Part shown: in pieces, positions 41,051-48,347 of the stretch | How the letters are laid out: the number at the start of each line of letters is the position of its first letter | Position numbering within the stretch: position 1 is the stretch's first letter | Source: Candidatus Margulisiibacteriota bacterium | GTDB taxonomy: Bacteria > Margulisbacteria > WOR-1 > O2-12-FULL-45-9 > XYB2-FULL-48-7 | NCBI GenBank assembly: GCA_041661965.1 | Contig: JBAZTH010000001.1 | Location: 248,001-312,000, forward strand | Length of the DNA stretch: 64,000 bases | Direction of reading: 5' to 3' | Program-made: the position numbers and the translations under genes | The notes under the pieces: generated by a model | Database searches by the model: none | What the model was told of the DNA's origin: nothing | Seen by the model: the letters and a program-made list of their open reading frames with translations, nothing else

Positions 41051-42508
41051 ATGCCAGGGAATGTTGAATACTTAACGTCTAACGAAATTAACGCGCTATT
41101 GTCCGCGATCGATGATACTCGCGATCTGGCGATTGTCCTTCTCTTTTTGAATACCGGGATATTTCTCAACGAGCTGGTTAGTTTAAAAACCGATTCAATT
41201 AATTGGGAAAAGAAGATACTCGCGGTTGCCGGTAATAGGGGGCGAGAGATTCAATTAAACGATCAACTCTTTGAGGCTTTGGCCAAATGGTCCAAAGTTA
41301 GAGTGAATACTCAAATCACCGCGTTGTTTACGACCACCAAAGGAGAGGTCAACGCTCTCTCTGCCCGAACGGTCGATCACCTTATCCGCAAATATGCCGC
41401 CCAGGCCGGGATCGGCAAAAAGGTTAATGCCAAGATGCTCCGGCATACTTTCGCGGCCAGGCTCTGCCGGGAAGAGGTCTCGATCGACCGGGCGGCCGCC
41501 ATTCTTGGGATTACCGACGCTGAATCGATCAGCCGCTATATTAAAGTGGCAAAAGAGCCGCCGAAAGTCAACCTCGTTCCAGAAGAGGTCGATACTCGCC
41601 CAATATTAGTTAAATTCCTAACCAAACTCTTTCCAACCAAGCCGAAGATTGCCAAGCCGCTTACCACTATCAAAGGAGCGATTCTCCCTAGCCCAACCGA
41701 AGTTGCTTTTGGGCGGGAGGGGGTAATTGAGGATATCAAGGGACATCTCAAGAAAGGGCAGTCGGTTCTTTTGACCGGCCAGGTGGGGATTGGGAAAACG
41801 CATCTCCTTAAAAATATTGCCGGATCATTTGGCGCCACCACTTTTTACTTTTCCTCTCCTTCGCCGATGCGTGATCTGCTCAAACAATTGCATGAAAAGC
41901 TAAATTGTCCGGGCGATAAGCTAAACGGCCGCTCTTCTTCAAAGGAGATCGTTGGTCAGATTACCTCTGCTCTCGAAGCCCCAAAAACCATTCTGATCAT
42001 CGATAACCTGGATAGTTTGAAAGCGTCGGATATCGAGACTTTTCTTACGCTTCTCGAGAAGTTTACTATCCTGGGGGCGGTTGAAGAGCCGAAACCGAAG
42101 CTCAAGTCGGTTTGGTGGAAGTTCAAGCGGATCGACCTGAAACCATTGAGCGAAGAGGCGGCCAAAGAGTTGATCCGCTACTTGACCCAGAATCTTTCCA
42201 TCACCGATTACGAGATGCTCGAGACCAGGATTCTTTCTTTGTCCAACCATCTGCCGGTCGCTATTGTCGATATGATCCACCAGGTCAGCCACCGGCCGGT
42301 GGTCAATAAAGAGGTTATTCGCGATGTTTATCATGAGGCGGGAGTTTATTTTCGCGACTGGACCCCCGTCATCATCATTCTTTGGGGGATGGTGATAGCC
42401 TTCCGGTTTGTGGCTCTTGGCATGCACAGCTTTGAAGGGTACATCTTGGCCGGCTTTGGTACCGCTCTGCTCGCGACGGTGCGGGTTTTTATGTTCAAGA
42501 TGAAATAG
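41051..42508 (+). CDS. Degenerate tyrosine-recombinase domain fused to AAA+ ATPase and membrane anchor
   Basis: 485 aa. Residues 1-170 follow the catalytic domain of tyrosine recombinases (NTGIFLNELVSLKTDSI, AKMLRHTFAARL, AAILGITDAESISRYIKV). Compared with TGLRxxEL, HxLRH and LGH, the first arginine is phenylalanine, the first histidine lysine and the LGH histidine isoleucine; only the second arginine and the tyrosine remain. Residues 220-440 are an ATPase with Walker A GQVGIGKTHLL and Walker B TILIIDNLD. Two hydrophobic segments close the protein (about 437-455 and 460-478). It probably binds DNA without cutting and tethers it to the membrane. No close relative recalled. Confidence 0.8.
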   Translation: MPGNVEYLTSNEINALLSAIDDTRDLAIVLLFLNTGIFLNELVSLKTDSINWEKKILAVAGNRGREIQLNDQLFEALAKWSKVRVNTQITALFTTTKGEVNALSARTVDHLIRKYAAQAGIGKKVNAKMLRHTFAARLCREEVSIDRAAAILGITDAESISRYIKVAKEPPKVNLVPEEVDTRPILVKFLTKLFPTKPKIAKPLTTIKGAILPSPTEVAFGREGVIEDIKGHLKKGQSVLLTGQVGIGKTHLLKNIAGSFGATTFYFSSPSPMRDLLKQLHEKLNCPGDKLNGRSSSKEIVGQITSALEAPKTILIIDNLDSLKASDIETFLTLLEKFTILGAVEEPKPKLKSVWWKFKRIDLKPLSEEAAKELIRYLTQNLSITDYEMLETRILSLSNHLPVAIVDMIHQVSHRPVVNKEVIRDVYHEAGVYFRDWTPVIIILWGMVIAFRFVALGMHSFEGYILAGFGTALLATVRVFMFKMK

Positions 42509-42512
42509 CAAC

Positions 42513-42980
42513 TGTCCGACGTCAAGGAAGTCCGATGTCCGAGGTCAAAGGATGGGAATTGTGAAAATAGAAAAATTTGAAGATATTAAAGCCTGGCATG
42601 AAGCTAGAGAATTAACAAAAAGCATTTATGCTCTGACCTCAAAGGGAAATTTTGACAAAGATTTCCGCTTAAAAGATCAGATTAGAAGCGCGGCCGCTTC
42701 CATAATGGCGAACATTGCCGAAGGATTTGACGCGCAGTCGGACTTGGAATTTATCAAGTTTTTAATTTACTCTAGACGATCGGCTTCTGAAGTCCAATCT
42801 CATCTCTATGTCGCCTTAGATCAGGCGTATTTGTCGGAAGAATATTTTCGAAAGCTTTCCGATGACATCGTTAAAACAAAGAATCTTATTTACGGTTTTA
42901 TTAGATATTTGCAAAAAACGAATAAAGGAGGAAAGACGTCTAGCCTGGGGCTTCGGACTTAGGACTTCGGACGTCGGACA
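42513..42980. mobile_element. Small element with 11-bp inverted repeats carrying a four-helix-bundle gene
   Basis: TGTCCGACGTC at 42513-42523 and its exact complement GACGTCGGACA at 42970-42980 bound 468 bp whose only gene is the four-helix-bundle protein. Subterminal GTCCGA-type repeats appear inside both ends (for example AAGTCCGATGTCC on the left, CTTCGGACTTAGGACTTCGG on the right). No transposase, so it would be non-autonomous. Its right end lies four bases before the next start codon. Confidence 0.65.
42552..42962 (+). CDS. Four-helix-bundle protein (23S rRNA intervening-sequence family)
   Basis: 136 aa. FEDIKAWHEARELTKSIYAL, LKDQIRSAAASIMANIAEGFD and FIKFLIYSRRSASEVQSHLYVALDQ, quoted in separate pieces, are the signatures of the S23/avd-like four-helix-bundle family. 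Members occur in 23S rRNA intervening sequences and in mobile or diversity-generating elements and probably bind nucleic acid. The C-terminal residues GGKTSSLGLRT are read from the right end of the inverted-repeat element that contains the gene. Confidence 0.88.
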   Translation: MGIVKIEKFEDIKAWHEARELTKSIYALTSKGNFDKDFRLKDQIRSAAASIMANIAEGFDAQSDLEFIKFLIYSRRSASEVQSHLYVALDQAYLSEEYFRKLSDDIVKTKNLIYGFIRYLQKTNKGGKTSSLGLRT

Positions 42981-42984
42981 TTTT

Positions 42985-44295
42985 ATGCTCGCGCCGACCC
43001 ATGGAATCTTTGGTATTTTTCTGACGCTGATCGTCCTGGCGATCTTTGGCGTTCAGTGGAGCCTGCACTGGACGATCATCTTATTTGCCGTCATTGGCTC
43101 GATCATGCCGGATATCGACCACCCCAATTCCACCATCGGCCGGATATTCTATTTTATTTCCGTTCCCCTTGAGCGGCGATACGGCCATCGGACCGTCACT
43201 CATTCCCTGATCGGCTGGGTTATTTTTTCAGCAGTATTTAGTTTCTTGTCCGTATTTGTAATTTGGTTATTGGGCTTTGTTTGTGATTTGGGCTTTGGAG
43301 CTTGGGATTTAGTCCCAAGATGGATCGCTTCGTTTAGCATTAGTTACTTGTCTCATCTGATCCTTGATATGTTCAATCTCCGTGGTTCCCAGATGTTTTG
43401 GCCCGATCCCGGGCGGGATGTTATTCCCAAAAACCCGAAATTCCGGCTGGAGTCGGGGGCTAAAGCGGAAGTTCTGGTCTTTTTTATCCTGGTTATTCTA
43501 ATGGTCCTGGCATTTCCTTTGTCTAAATTCGGTTTGGCCAGCTCTCTGCGTTGGCTCCTGGCGACCCCCGGGTCAGCGATCCAGGAGTTTAAAACCCTCA
43601 AGACGCATGCTTACCTCGATTTCAAAGGAGTCTTGAATGAAACCAAAGAGCCGATCGCCGGGCGTGGGGAAGTTCTAGATGTTAACAACCAGCGGCTGGT
43701 TGTTCTCTTTGAAGGAAATATTTATACCTTAAGCGATGAACTTGCCGCCGATATCTTCGCTTCTCATGTCCGGGTCAAAAAGAGTGACCGGCCGATCAAG
43801 ATTGAACGGCGGGAGTTTAGAGATAAAAGCCGGGAAGCGCTTCTGGCCGGAATTCCTTCCGGCGGGCTGGTTTCCGGTGTTGTTCATTTGCCGGAAGAGA
43901 TGTCTTTGAAGATCCCGGTTAGCGAAGGGACCTATAAAGCCATGGAGCAAAAAGGGAACGATCTGGTCCTGACCTATGCTTCCCGGCGGCAGATCGAGAA
44001 GCTGGCACTGACACAGGAGTATGAAATGAAGAACAGGCGGAATCTGGCGGAGCTTTCCCGGTTAAACGCCCAGGCCAGAAAGGTTCGGGGAGAGATAGCG
44101 GCACTCGATGATAACGGGCTGACCGCTCTTGGAAAGGAGGTTTTAGTCGATAGGGAAGAAGAGGAAAAGCAGGGAACGCGGCTAGCTGAATTAACCAGCC
44201 AGCTTGAGGAGCTAAATGTTCGGATCGATGAATTGAAGCTTAAACTTGCCGCCGGCCGACCGCTCTTTTCCGGCGAAGTTTATATTAGGCAATAG
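42985..44295 (+). CDS. YdjM/DUF457-like membrane protein with long coiled C-terminal part
   Basis: 436 aa. The N-terminal half has the DUF457 metal-dependent hydrolase signature: LAPTHGIFGIFL, GSIMPDIDHPNSTIG, RYGHRTVTHSLIGW and SHLILDMFNLRG, with histidines and aspartates at the membrane surface and about six helices. The C-terminal 240 residues are soluble, with a coiled coil near the end (KKSDR to KLKLAAG). The ATG at 42985 is chosen since it starts the conserved MLAPTH; the longer frame passes through the inverted-repeat element. No ribosome-binding site precedes it, as the element ends only four bases upstream. Confidence 0.82.
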   Translation: MLAPTHGIFGIFLTLIVLAIFGVQWSLHWTIILFAVIGSIMPDIDHPNSTIGRIFYFISVPLERRYGHRTVTHSLIGWVIFSAVFSFLSVFVIWLLGFVCDLGFGAWDLVPRWIASFSISYLSHLILDMFNLRGSQMFWPDPGRDVIPKNPKFRLESGAKAEVLVFFILVILMVLAFPLSKFGLASSLRWLLATPGSAIQEFKTLKTHAYLDFKGVLNETKEPIAGRGEVLDVNNQRLVVLFEGNIYTLSDELAADIFASHVRVKKSDRPIKIERREFRDKSREALLAGIPSGGLVSGVVHLPEEMSLKIPVSEGTYKAMEQKGNDLVLTYASRRQIEKLALTQEYEMKNRRNLAELSRLNAQARKVRGEIAALDDNGLTALGKEVLVDREEEEKQGTRLAELTSQLEELNVRIDELKLKLAAGRPLFSGEVYIRQ

Positions 44296-44297
44296 GC

Positions 44298-44525
44298 ATG
44301 ATTGACAGTTTATTAATAAAAAAGGAGCTTCTTGTTTATTTATCCCCAAGGGAAAGGCAAATTATTGAAATGCGCTATGGATTATTAGATGGACGCGAAA
44401 TGACATTGCAGGCGATCGGCGATGTTTTCGGCGTCTGCCGGGAAAGGATCAGGCAAATTGAAAGAAAAGCACTTAGAAAGTTAAAGCATCCAAGTCGATT
44501 GAAAAAGATTAATCGCTCTGTTTGA
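44298..44525 (+). CDS. Free-standing sigma-70 region 4-like protein
   Basis: 75 aa. LSPRERQIIEMRYGLLDGREMTLQAIGDVF and GVCRERIRQIERKALRKLKHPSRL reproduce the -35-binding region 4 of primary sigma factors nearly completely, including RERIRQIE, with no region 2 or 3. The start lies two bases after the preceding stop. It may bind -35 elements or core RNA polymerase as an anti-sigma-like or accessory factor, or regulate the following repeat-headed genes; this is inference. It is followed directly by the first array of 39-bp repeats. Confidence 0.85.
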   Translation: MIDSLLIKKELLVYLSPRERQIIEMRYGLLDGREMTLQAIGDVFGVCRERIRQIERKALRKLKHPSRLKKINRSV

Positions 44526-44551
44526 TTCTTGTTTTTTTGTTGTTTTGGTTG

Positions 44552-44629
44552 TTGAGTTTTGTTTGGTCCTTGTTTCTTGGTAATTGGTTATTGAGATTTA
44601 TTTGGTAATTGTATCTTGGTGTTTGGTTA
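44552..44629 (+). repeat. 39-bp T/G-rich repeat, two tandem units
   Basis: Unit one is 44552-44590 and unit two 44591-44629. Both begin TTGAG, share TTTGGT and CTTGGT at the same offsets and end TTTGGTTA or ATTGGTTA. The second unit ends 11 bases before the ribosome-binding site of the gene at 44651. Confidence 0.8.
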
Positions 44630-44650
44630 TTAATTAACAGGAGGTGGAAC

Positions 44651-44992
44651 ATGGTTTTCGATCTTGAAGAAAGAACAACAACCTTTGCCAGAGCCGTAAT
44701 AAGACTATGCAAAAGTCTACCCAGAAATCCCATGAACGATCGCTTAACCGGGCAGGCCGTAGGCTCGGCTGGATCGGTTGGGGCAAATTATCGGGAAGCT
44801 AACGATGCTCTCGGCAAAAAAGATTTTCTTCAGCGAATGAAAATCTCACGGCGTGAAGCCAAAGAAATTCATCATTGGCTATGTTTAATTGAAGAAGCGA
44901 ATGAGTATAAACGGCAGGAAATAGCACCGTTGTTAAAGGAATCGAAAGAGTTGATCAAAATTCTTTCGGCAATTATCAATCGTTCAGAATAG
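44651..44992 (+). CDS. Four-helix-bundle protein
   Basis: 113 aa. Landmarks FDLEERTTTFARAVIRLCKSL, shown in part, LTGQAVGSAGSVGANYREAND, and FLQRMKISRREAKEIHHWL fit the subgroup of four-helix-bundle proteins usually found alone near repeats or in mobile regions. The ATG at 44651 follows AGGAGGTG (44639-44646). The 39-bp repeat lies immediately upstream, and another copy follows the gene. Confidence 0.88.
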   Translation: MVFDLEERTTTFARAVIRLCKSLPRNPMNDRLTGQAVGSAGSVGANYREANDALGKKDFLQRMKISRREAKEIHHWLCLIEEANEYKRQEIAPLLKESKELIKILSAIINRSE

Positions 44993-45031
44993 TTCCGGTG
45001 TTTGGTTTTTTTGGTTATTTTGTTTTGGTTA

Positions 45032-45070
45032 TTGAGTTTTGTTTGGTTATTGTCTCTTGGTAATTGGTTA
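45032..45070 (+). repeat. 39-bp T/G-rich repeat, single unit
   Basis: Same unit as at 44552, beginning TTGAGTTTTGTTTGGTTATT and ending CTTGGTAATTGGTTA. It ends ten bases before the AGGAGG of the gene at 45095, with partial TTGGTTATT copies on its left (45010-45030). Confidence 0.8.
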
Positions 45071-45094
45071 TTGAACAATAGGAGGTTGTCAGTC

Positions 45095-45622
45095 ATGAAA
45101 AAGATCGTATCAGTGTCGTTAATAGTTATTAATTTGATTGTCCTTGGAAATTTGTCATTTGCCTCCGAATACCGTCTTGGCCCCTACGATACTCTTGAGC
45201 TTGAGGTAATCAATCACCCAGAACTAAAGACCAAGCAGACTGTTGCTCCCGATGGGCAGGTCTCTTTGCCGTTGTTAGGAGTTGTTTCGGTCGAGGGTCA
45301 GTCGCTAAAAGGCTTCCAACGGTTTCTGACCAACAATTATTCCGCTTATCTTGATAAGCCGCAAGTTGTGATTGGCCTGACTCCAAAGCCGATTTATGTT
45401 GTACAATATGACTTGAAGAAGGATACTTGGGAAGTAAAGAAGGCCGGTTCGATTGATGAAGCGAAAGCCTATGCCAATCTCGATCCGACCTTGACGATTG
45501 AGCACGGCAATGTTTATAAGATTACGATGGGGAGTAAGCCGGACTTCTGGGAAGAGAATTGGTACAAGGTTCTTACTGGCGCGGCGGTTGCAGTTGGGAT
45601 ATATGCGACGTTGAATAAATAG
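45095..45622 (+). CDS. Exported protein with Wza-type polysaccharide export domain
   Basis: 175 aa. A signal peptide (1-24, ending LSFASEY) is followed by a PES domain: YRLGPYDTLELEVINHPEL, TVAPDGQVSLPLLGVV, GQSLKGF and LTNNYSAYLDKPQVVIGL. The SLBB domains of full Wza proteins are missing; instead a 60-residue tail ends in a hydrophobic segment (VLTGAAVAVGIYATL). The ATG at 45095 follows AGGAGG at 45080. No other capsule genes are near, so the job is unclear; perhaps an envelope component carried by the island. Confidence 0.8.
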   Translation: MKKIVSVSLIVINLIVLGNLSFASEYRLGPYDTLELEVINHPELKTKQTVAPDGQVSLPLLGVVSVEGQSLKGFQRFLTNNYSAYLDKPQVVIGLTPKPIYVVQYDLKKDTWEVKKAGSIDEAKAYANLDPTLTIEHGNVYKITMGSKPDFWEENWYKVLTGAAVAVGIYATLNK

Positions 45623-45660
45623 GACCAAAACGATGAGGGCCTTAATTTAAGTGACCTAGT

Positions 45661-48345
45661 ATGAATATTGCCCAAATAGAAAAAAATATGCAAAAGCTTG
45701 TAAATTCCATACATAAGGATAACTTTATCTATGAATTTCTCGAGGCATATGGGATACCAAAGGCATCTATCGCGAGACTTAAAAAAGGAGGATTAAACCT
45801 TTCGAAGGTTGAAGGCGAAATATTATGGAAGAAGAAAGTATTCTTTAAACAATTGATAGGTGACCATCTCCACGAGACTATTGAAAGTATTAGAGAGAAA
45901 GAAAAAGCAACAAAACACAATCCCCGCTTCATAATAGTAACCGACTTTATAACCTTACTTGCAATTGATACGAAAACCAACGATACACTTGATATCCCTA
46001 TCCTTGAAATAGCAAGACATTTTGACTTCTTTTTGCCCTGGGCTGGGATGGAAAAGGCTCGCCATCAAAACGAAAACCCCGCAGACGTAAAAGCAGCCGA
46101 AAGAATGGCAAAGCTATATGATGAAATAAAACGAGAGAACCCAACTAAAACTCTGGGGGAGGCGCATAGCCTAAATGTCTTTCTTTCTCGACTCTTATTT
46201 TGCTTCTTTGCAGATGATACTGATCTTTTCAAGAAAAATCAGTTTATTAACGCGATAAGTAGCCACACGCAGGTTGATGGTAGCGACCTACAAGCATATC
46301 TTGATAAATTGTTTGAGGTTCTTAATACAGAACCAGGAAAGCGGAAAAAGCTCCCTGCCTACCTTGAAGGGTTTCCTTTTGTTAATGGTGGTTTGTTTCG
46401 TAATAAATATGGTTTGCCTGTTTTTACAAGGCGAAGTCGACAAGAGATCATTAATTGTGGGCTGCTGGACTGGTCGGTTATTAATCCAGATATATTTGGT
46501 TCAATGATGCAGGCGGTTGTAACCCCAGAGCACCGTGGTGGGGTAGGAATGCACTACACCAGCGTTCCTAACATAATGAAGGTGCTTCGGCCTTTGTTCT
46601 TGGATGAGTTGAACGAAGTGCTTGACGTCAGCATGGGAAATCGCAAAAAACTTGAAGCATTATTGATTCGCGTCCAAAACATTAAGGTGTTTGACCCGGC
46701 CTGCGGCAGCGGGAATTTCTTGATTATCGCCTATAAGGAATTGCGAAGACTGGAAATGAAAATCTTTAGGGCTTTAAGTAGCCTGGCTTTTTCAGATATT
46801 CGATTGAGCAACTTTTATGGGATTGAACTGGATGATTTTGCCCACGAAGTGGCAATATTATCGCTATGGCTGGCAGAGCATCAGATGAATCAGGAATTCT
46901 TTAAATCTTTTGGAAGGGGAAAGCCTGCTTTGCCACTAAAGGAAATGGGGAATATTGTTCATGGCAATGCTGCCAAAATTGATTGGGAAGAAGTTTGCCC
47001 AAAAAGTACGGGGAAGGAAATATACGTTTTAGGAAATCCGCCATATCAAGGCTCAAGGAAGCAAAATAAATCACAAAAAGACGACCTAGCATTGGTGTTT
47101 TCTGGTTTCTCAAAATATAAAGATCTTGATTATATTGCCATATGGTTTTATAAGGGAGCAAAGTATATACGAGAATCTGACGCTAAACTTGCGTTTGTTT
47201 CAACAAATTCTATTTGCCAGGGTGAACAGGTGTCTTTGATATGGCCCACGATATTCGGACTTGGTCTCCAGATATGTTTTGCTTATACATCTTTTAAATG
47301 GAAAAACAATGCAAGAGACAATGCCGGGGTGACTGTGATTATTGTTGGCTTATCAACGGCAATAGCCCAAGATAAGTTCATATTTAGCGATTCTATCAAA
47401 CATAAAGTGCATAACATTAATGCATATTTAATTTCCGGAGAGAGCAACACATTTGTTTATTCCAGAACCACCCCCTTATCAGATATGCCAACAATGAATT
47501 TTGGAAACATGCCTGCTGACGGCGGAAAGCTGTTGTTCACTACGGAGGAAATGAATGACTTTGTTTTAAAGGAACCTATTTCTAAAAAGTGGTTTAAGAA
47601 GCTAATTAACGCTCAGGAATATCTTAATGGTAGGGAGCGGTGGTGTCTTTGGTTGGAAGGAATAGCTAACAAGGAATTGCGTATGATGCCCAAAGTCTCG
47701 TCTGTTGTTAATTGTGTAAAGGAAATTAGAAAGAAATCATCCCGGCCACAACTGGCCAAAACCCCTCATTTGTTTGCTCAAATAACTCAGCCCCAAAATA
47801 AGAGTTGCATTATTGTTCCGAGGGTATCTTCGGAAAGCCGAAAGTATATTCCCATTGATTATCTTGATGGTGAAAACAAGGTTACAGATTCATTCTTTAC
47901 TATTGTTACTGACCGGTTAGAAGTATTCTCTATTGTTACTTCTTACATGCATATGGTTTGGCTGGCCTACATTGGGGGTAAATTGGAAACAAGATATCAA
48001 TACTCAAAGAATGTCGTTTACAATACTTTTCCGATCCCCTTGATTTCCGTTAACCAAAAGAAGGAATTAGAGAAAAATGTTTACCGAATTCTAAAAGAAA
48101 GAGAAATGCATAGTGAAAAAACACTCTCACAATTATATGATCCTGATAAGATGCCAGAAGGGTTGCGCGAAGCCCATCACCAGAACGATCTTGCAGTAGA
48201 AAGCTGCTATCGTAGCCAGCCCTTTGAAAGTGATGAAGAACGATTAGAATGTCTTTTCAAACTCTATGAGCAAATGATTGCAGATGAAAAGACCAAGGGG
48301 ACTTTGTTTGAAGCAGAATCAAAAACCAAAAGAAAAAGGAAGTAA
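45661..48345 (+). CDS. Adenine-specific DNA methyltransferase of the YeeA/MmeI-like group
   Basis: 894 aa. Residues 1-300 are helical (LLFCFFADDTDLFKKNQF is typical of the group). The methyltransferase core has motif I FDPACGSGNFLIIAYKEL and motif IV LGNPPYQGS, followed by a long target-recognition and C-terminal region (residues 450-850). MmeI-type relatives carry an N-terminal PD-(D/E)XK nuclease; I see no such motif here, and a separate GIY-YIG nuclease is encoded two genes downstream. It probably modifies the target site of the system to protect self DNA. AT-richer than the chromosomal part, which suggests acquisition. Confidence 0.88.
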   Translation: MNIAQIEKNMQKLVNSIHKDNFIYEFLEAYGIPKASIARLKKGGLNLSKVEGEILWKKKVFFKQLIGDHLHETIESIREKEKATKHNPRFIIVTDFITLLAIDTKTNDTLDIPILEIARHFDFFLPWAGMEKARHQNENPADVKAAERMAKLYDEIKRENPTKTLGEAHSLNVFLSRLLFCFFADDTDLFKKNQFINAISSHTQVDGSDLQAYLDKLFEVLNTEPGKRKKLPAYLEGFPFVNGGLFRNKYGLPVFTRRSRQEIINCGLLDWSVINPDIFGSMMQAVVTPEHRGGVGMHYTSVPNIMKVLRPLFLDELNEVLDVSMGNRKKLEALLIRVQNIKVFDPACGSGNFLIIAYKELRRLEMKIFRALSSLAFSDIRLSNFYGIELDDFAHEVAILSLWLAEHQMNQEFFKSFGRGKPALPLKEMGNIVHGNAAKIDWEEVCPKSTGKEIYVLGNPPYQGSRKQNKSQKDDLALVFSGFSKYKDLDYIAIWFYKGAKYIRESDAKLAFVSTNSICQGEQVSLIWPTIFGLGLQICFAYTSFKWKNNARDNAGVTVIIVGLSTAIAQDKFIFSDSIKHKVHNINAYLISGESNTFVYSRTTPLSDMPTMNFGNMPADGGKLLFTTEEMNDFVLKEPISKKWFKKLINAQEYLNGRERWCLWLEGIANKELRMMPKVSSVVNCVKEIRKKSSRPQLAKTPHLFAQITQPQNKSCIIVPRVSSESRKYIPIDYLDGENKVTDSFFTIVTDRLEVFSIVTSYMHMVWLAYIGGKLETRYQYSKNVVYNTFPIPLISVNQKKELEKNVYRILKEREMHSEKTLSQLYDPDKMPEGLREAHHQNDLAVESCYRSQPFESDEERLECLFKLYEQMIADEKTKGTLFEAESKTKRKRK

Positions 48346-48347
48346 TT

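Noticed and set aside
42862..42984. N-terminal extension of the YdjM-like protein
   Set aside because: It runs through the inverted-repeat element in a frame different from the four-helix gene; the conserved family start is MLAPTH at 42985.
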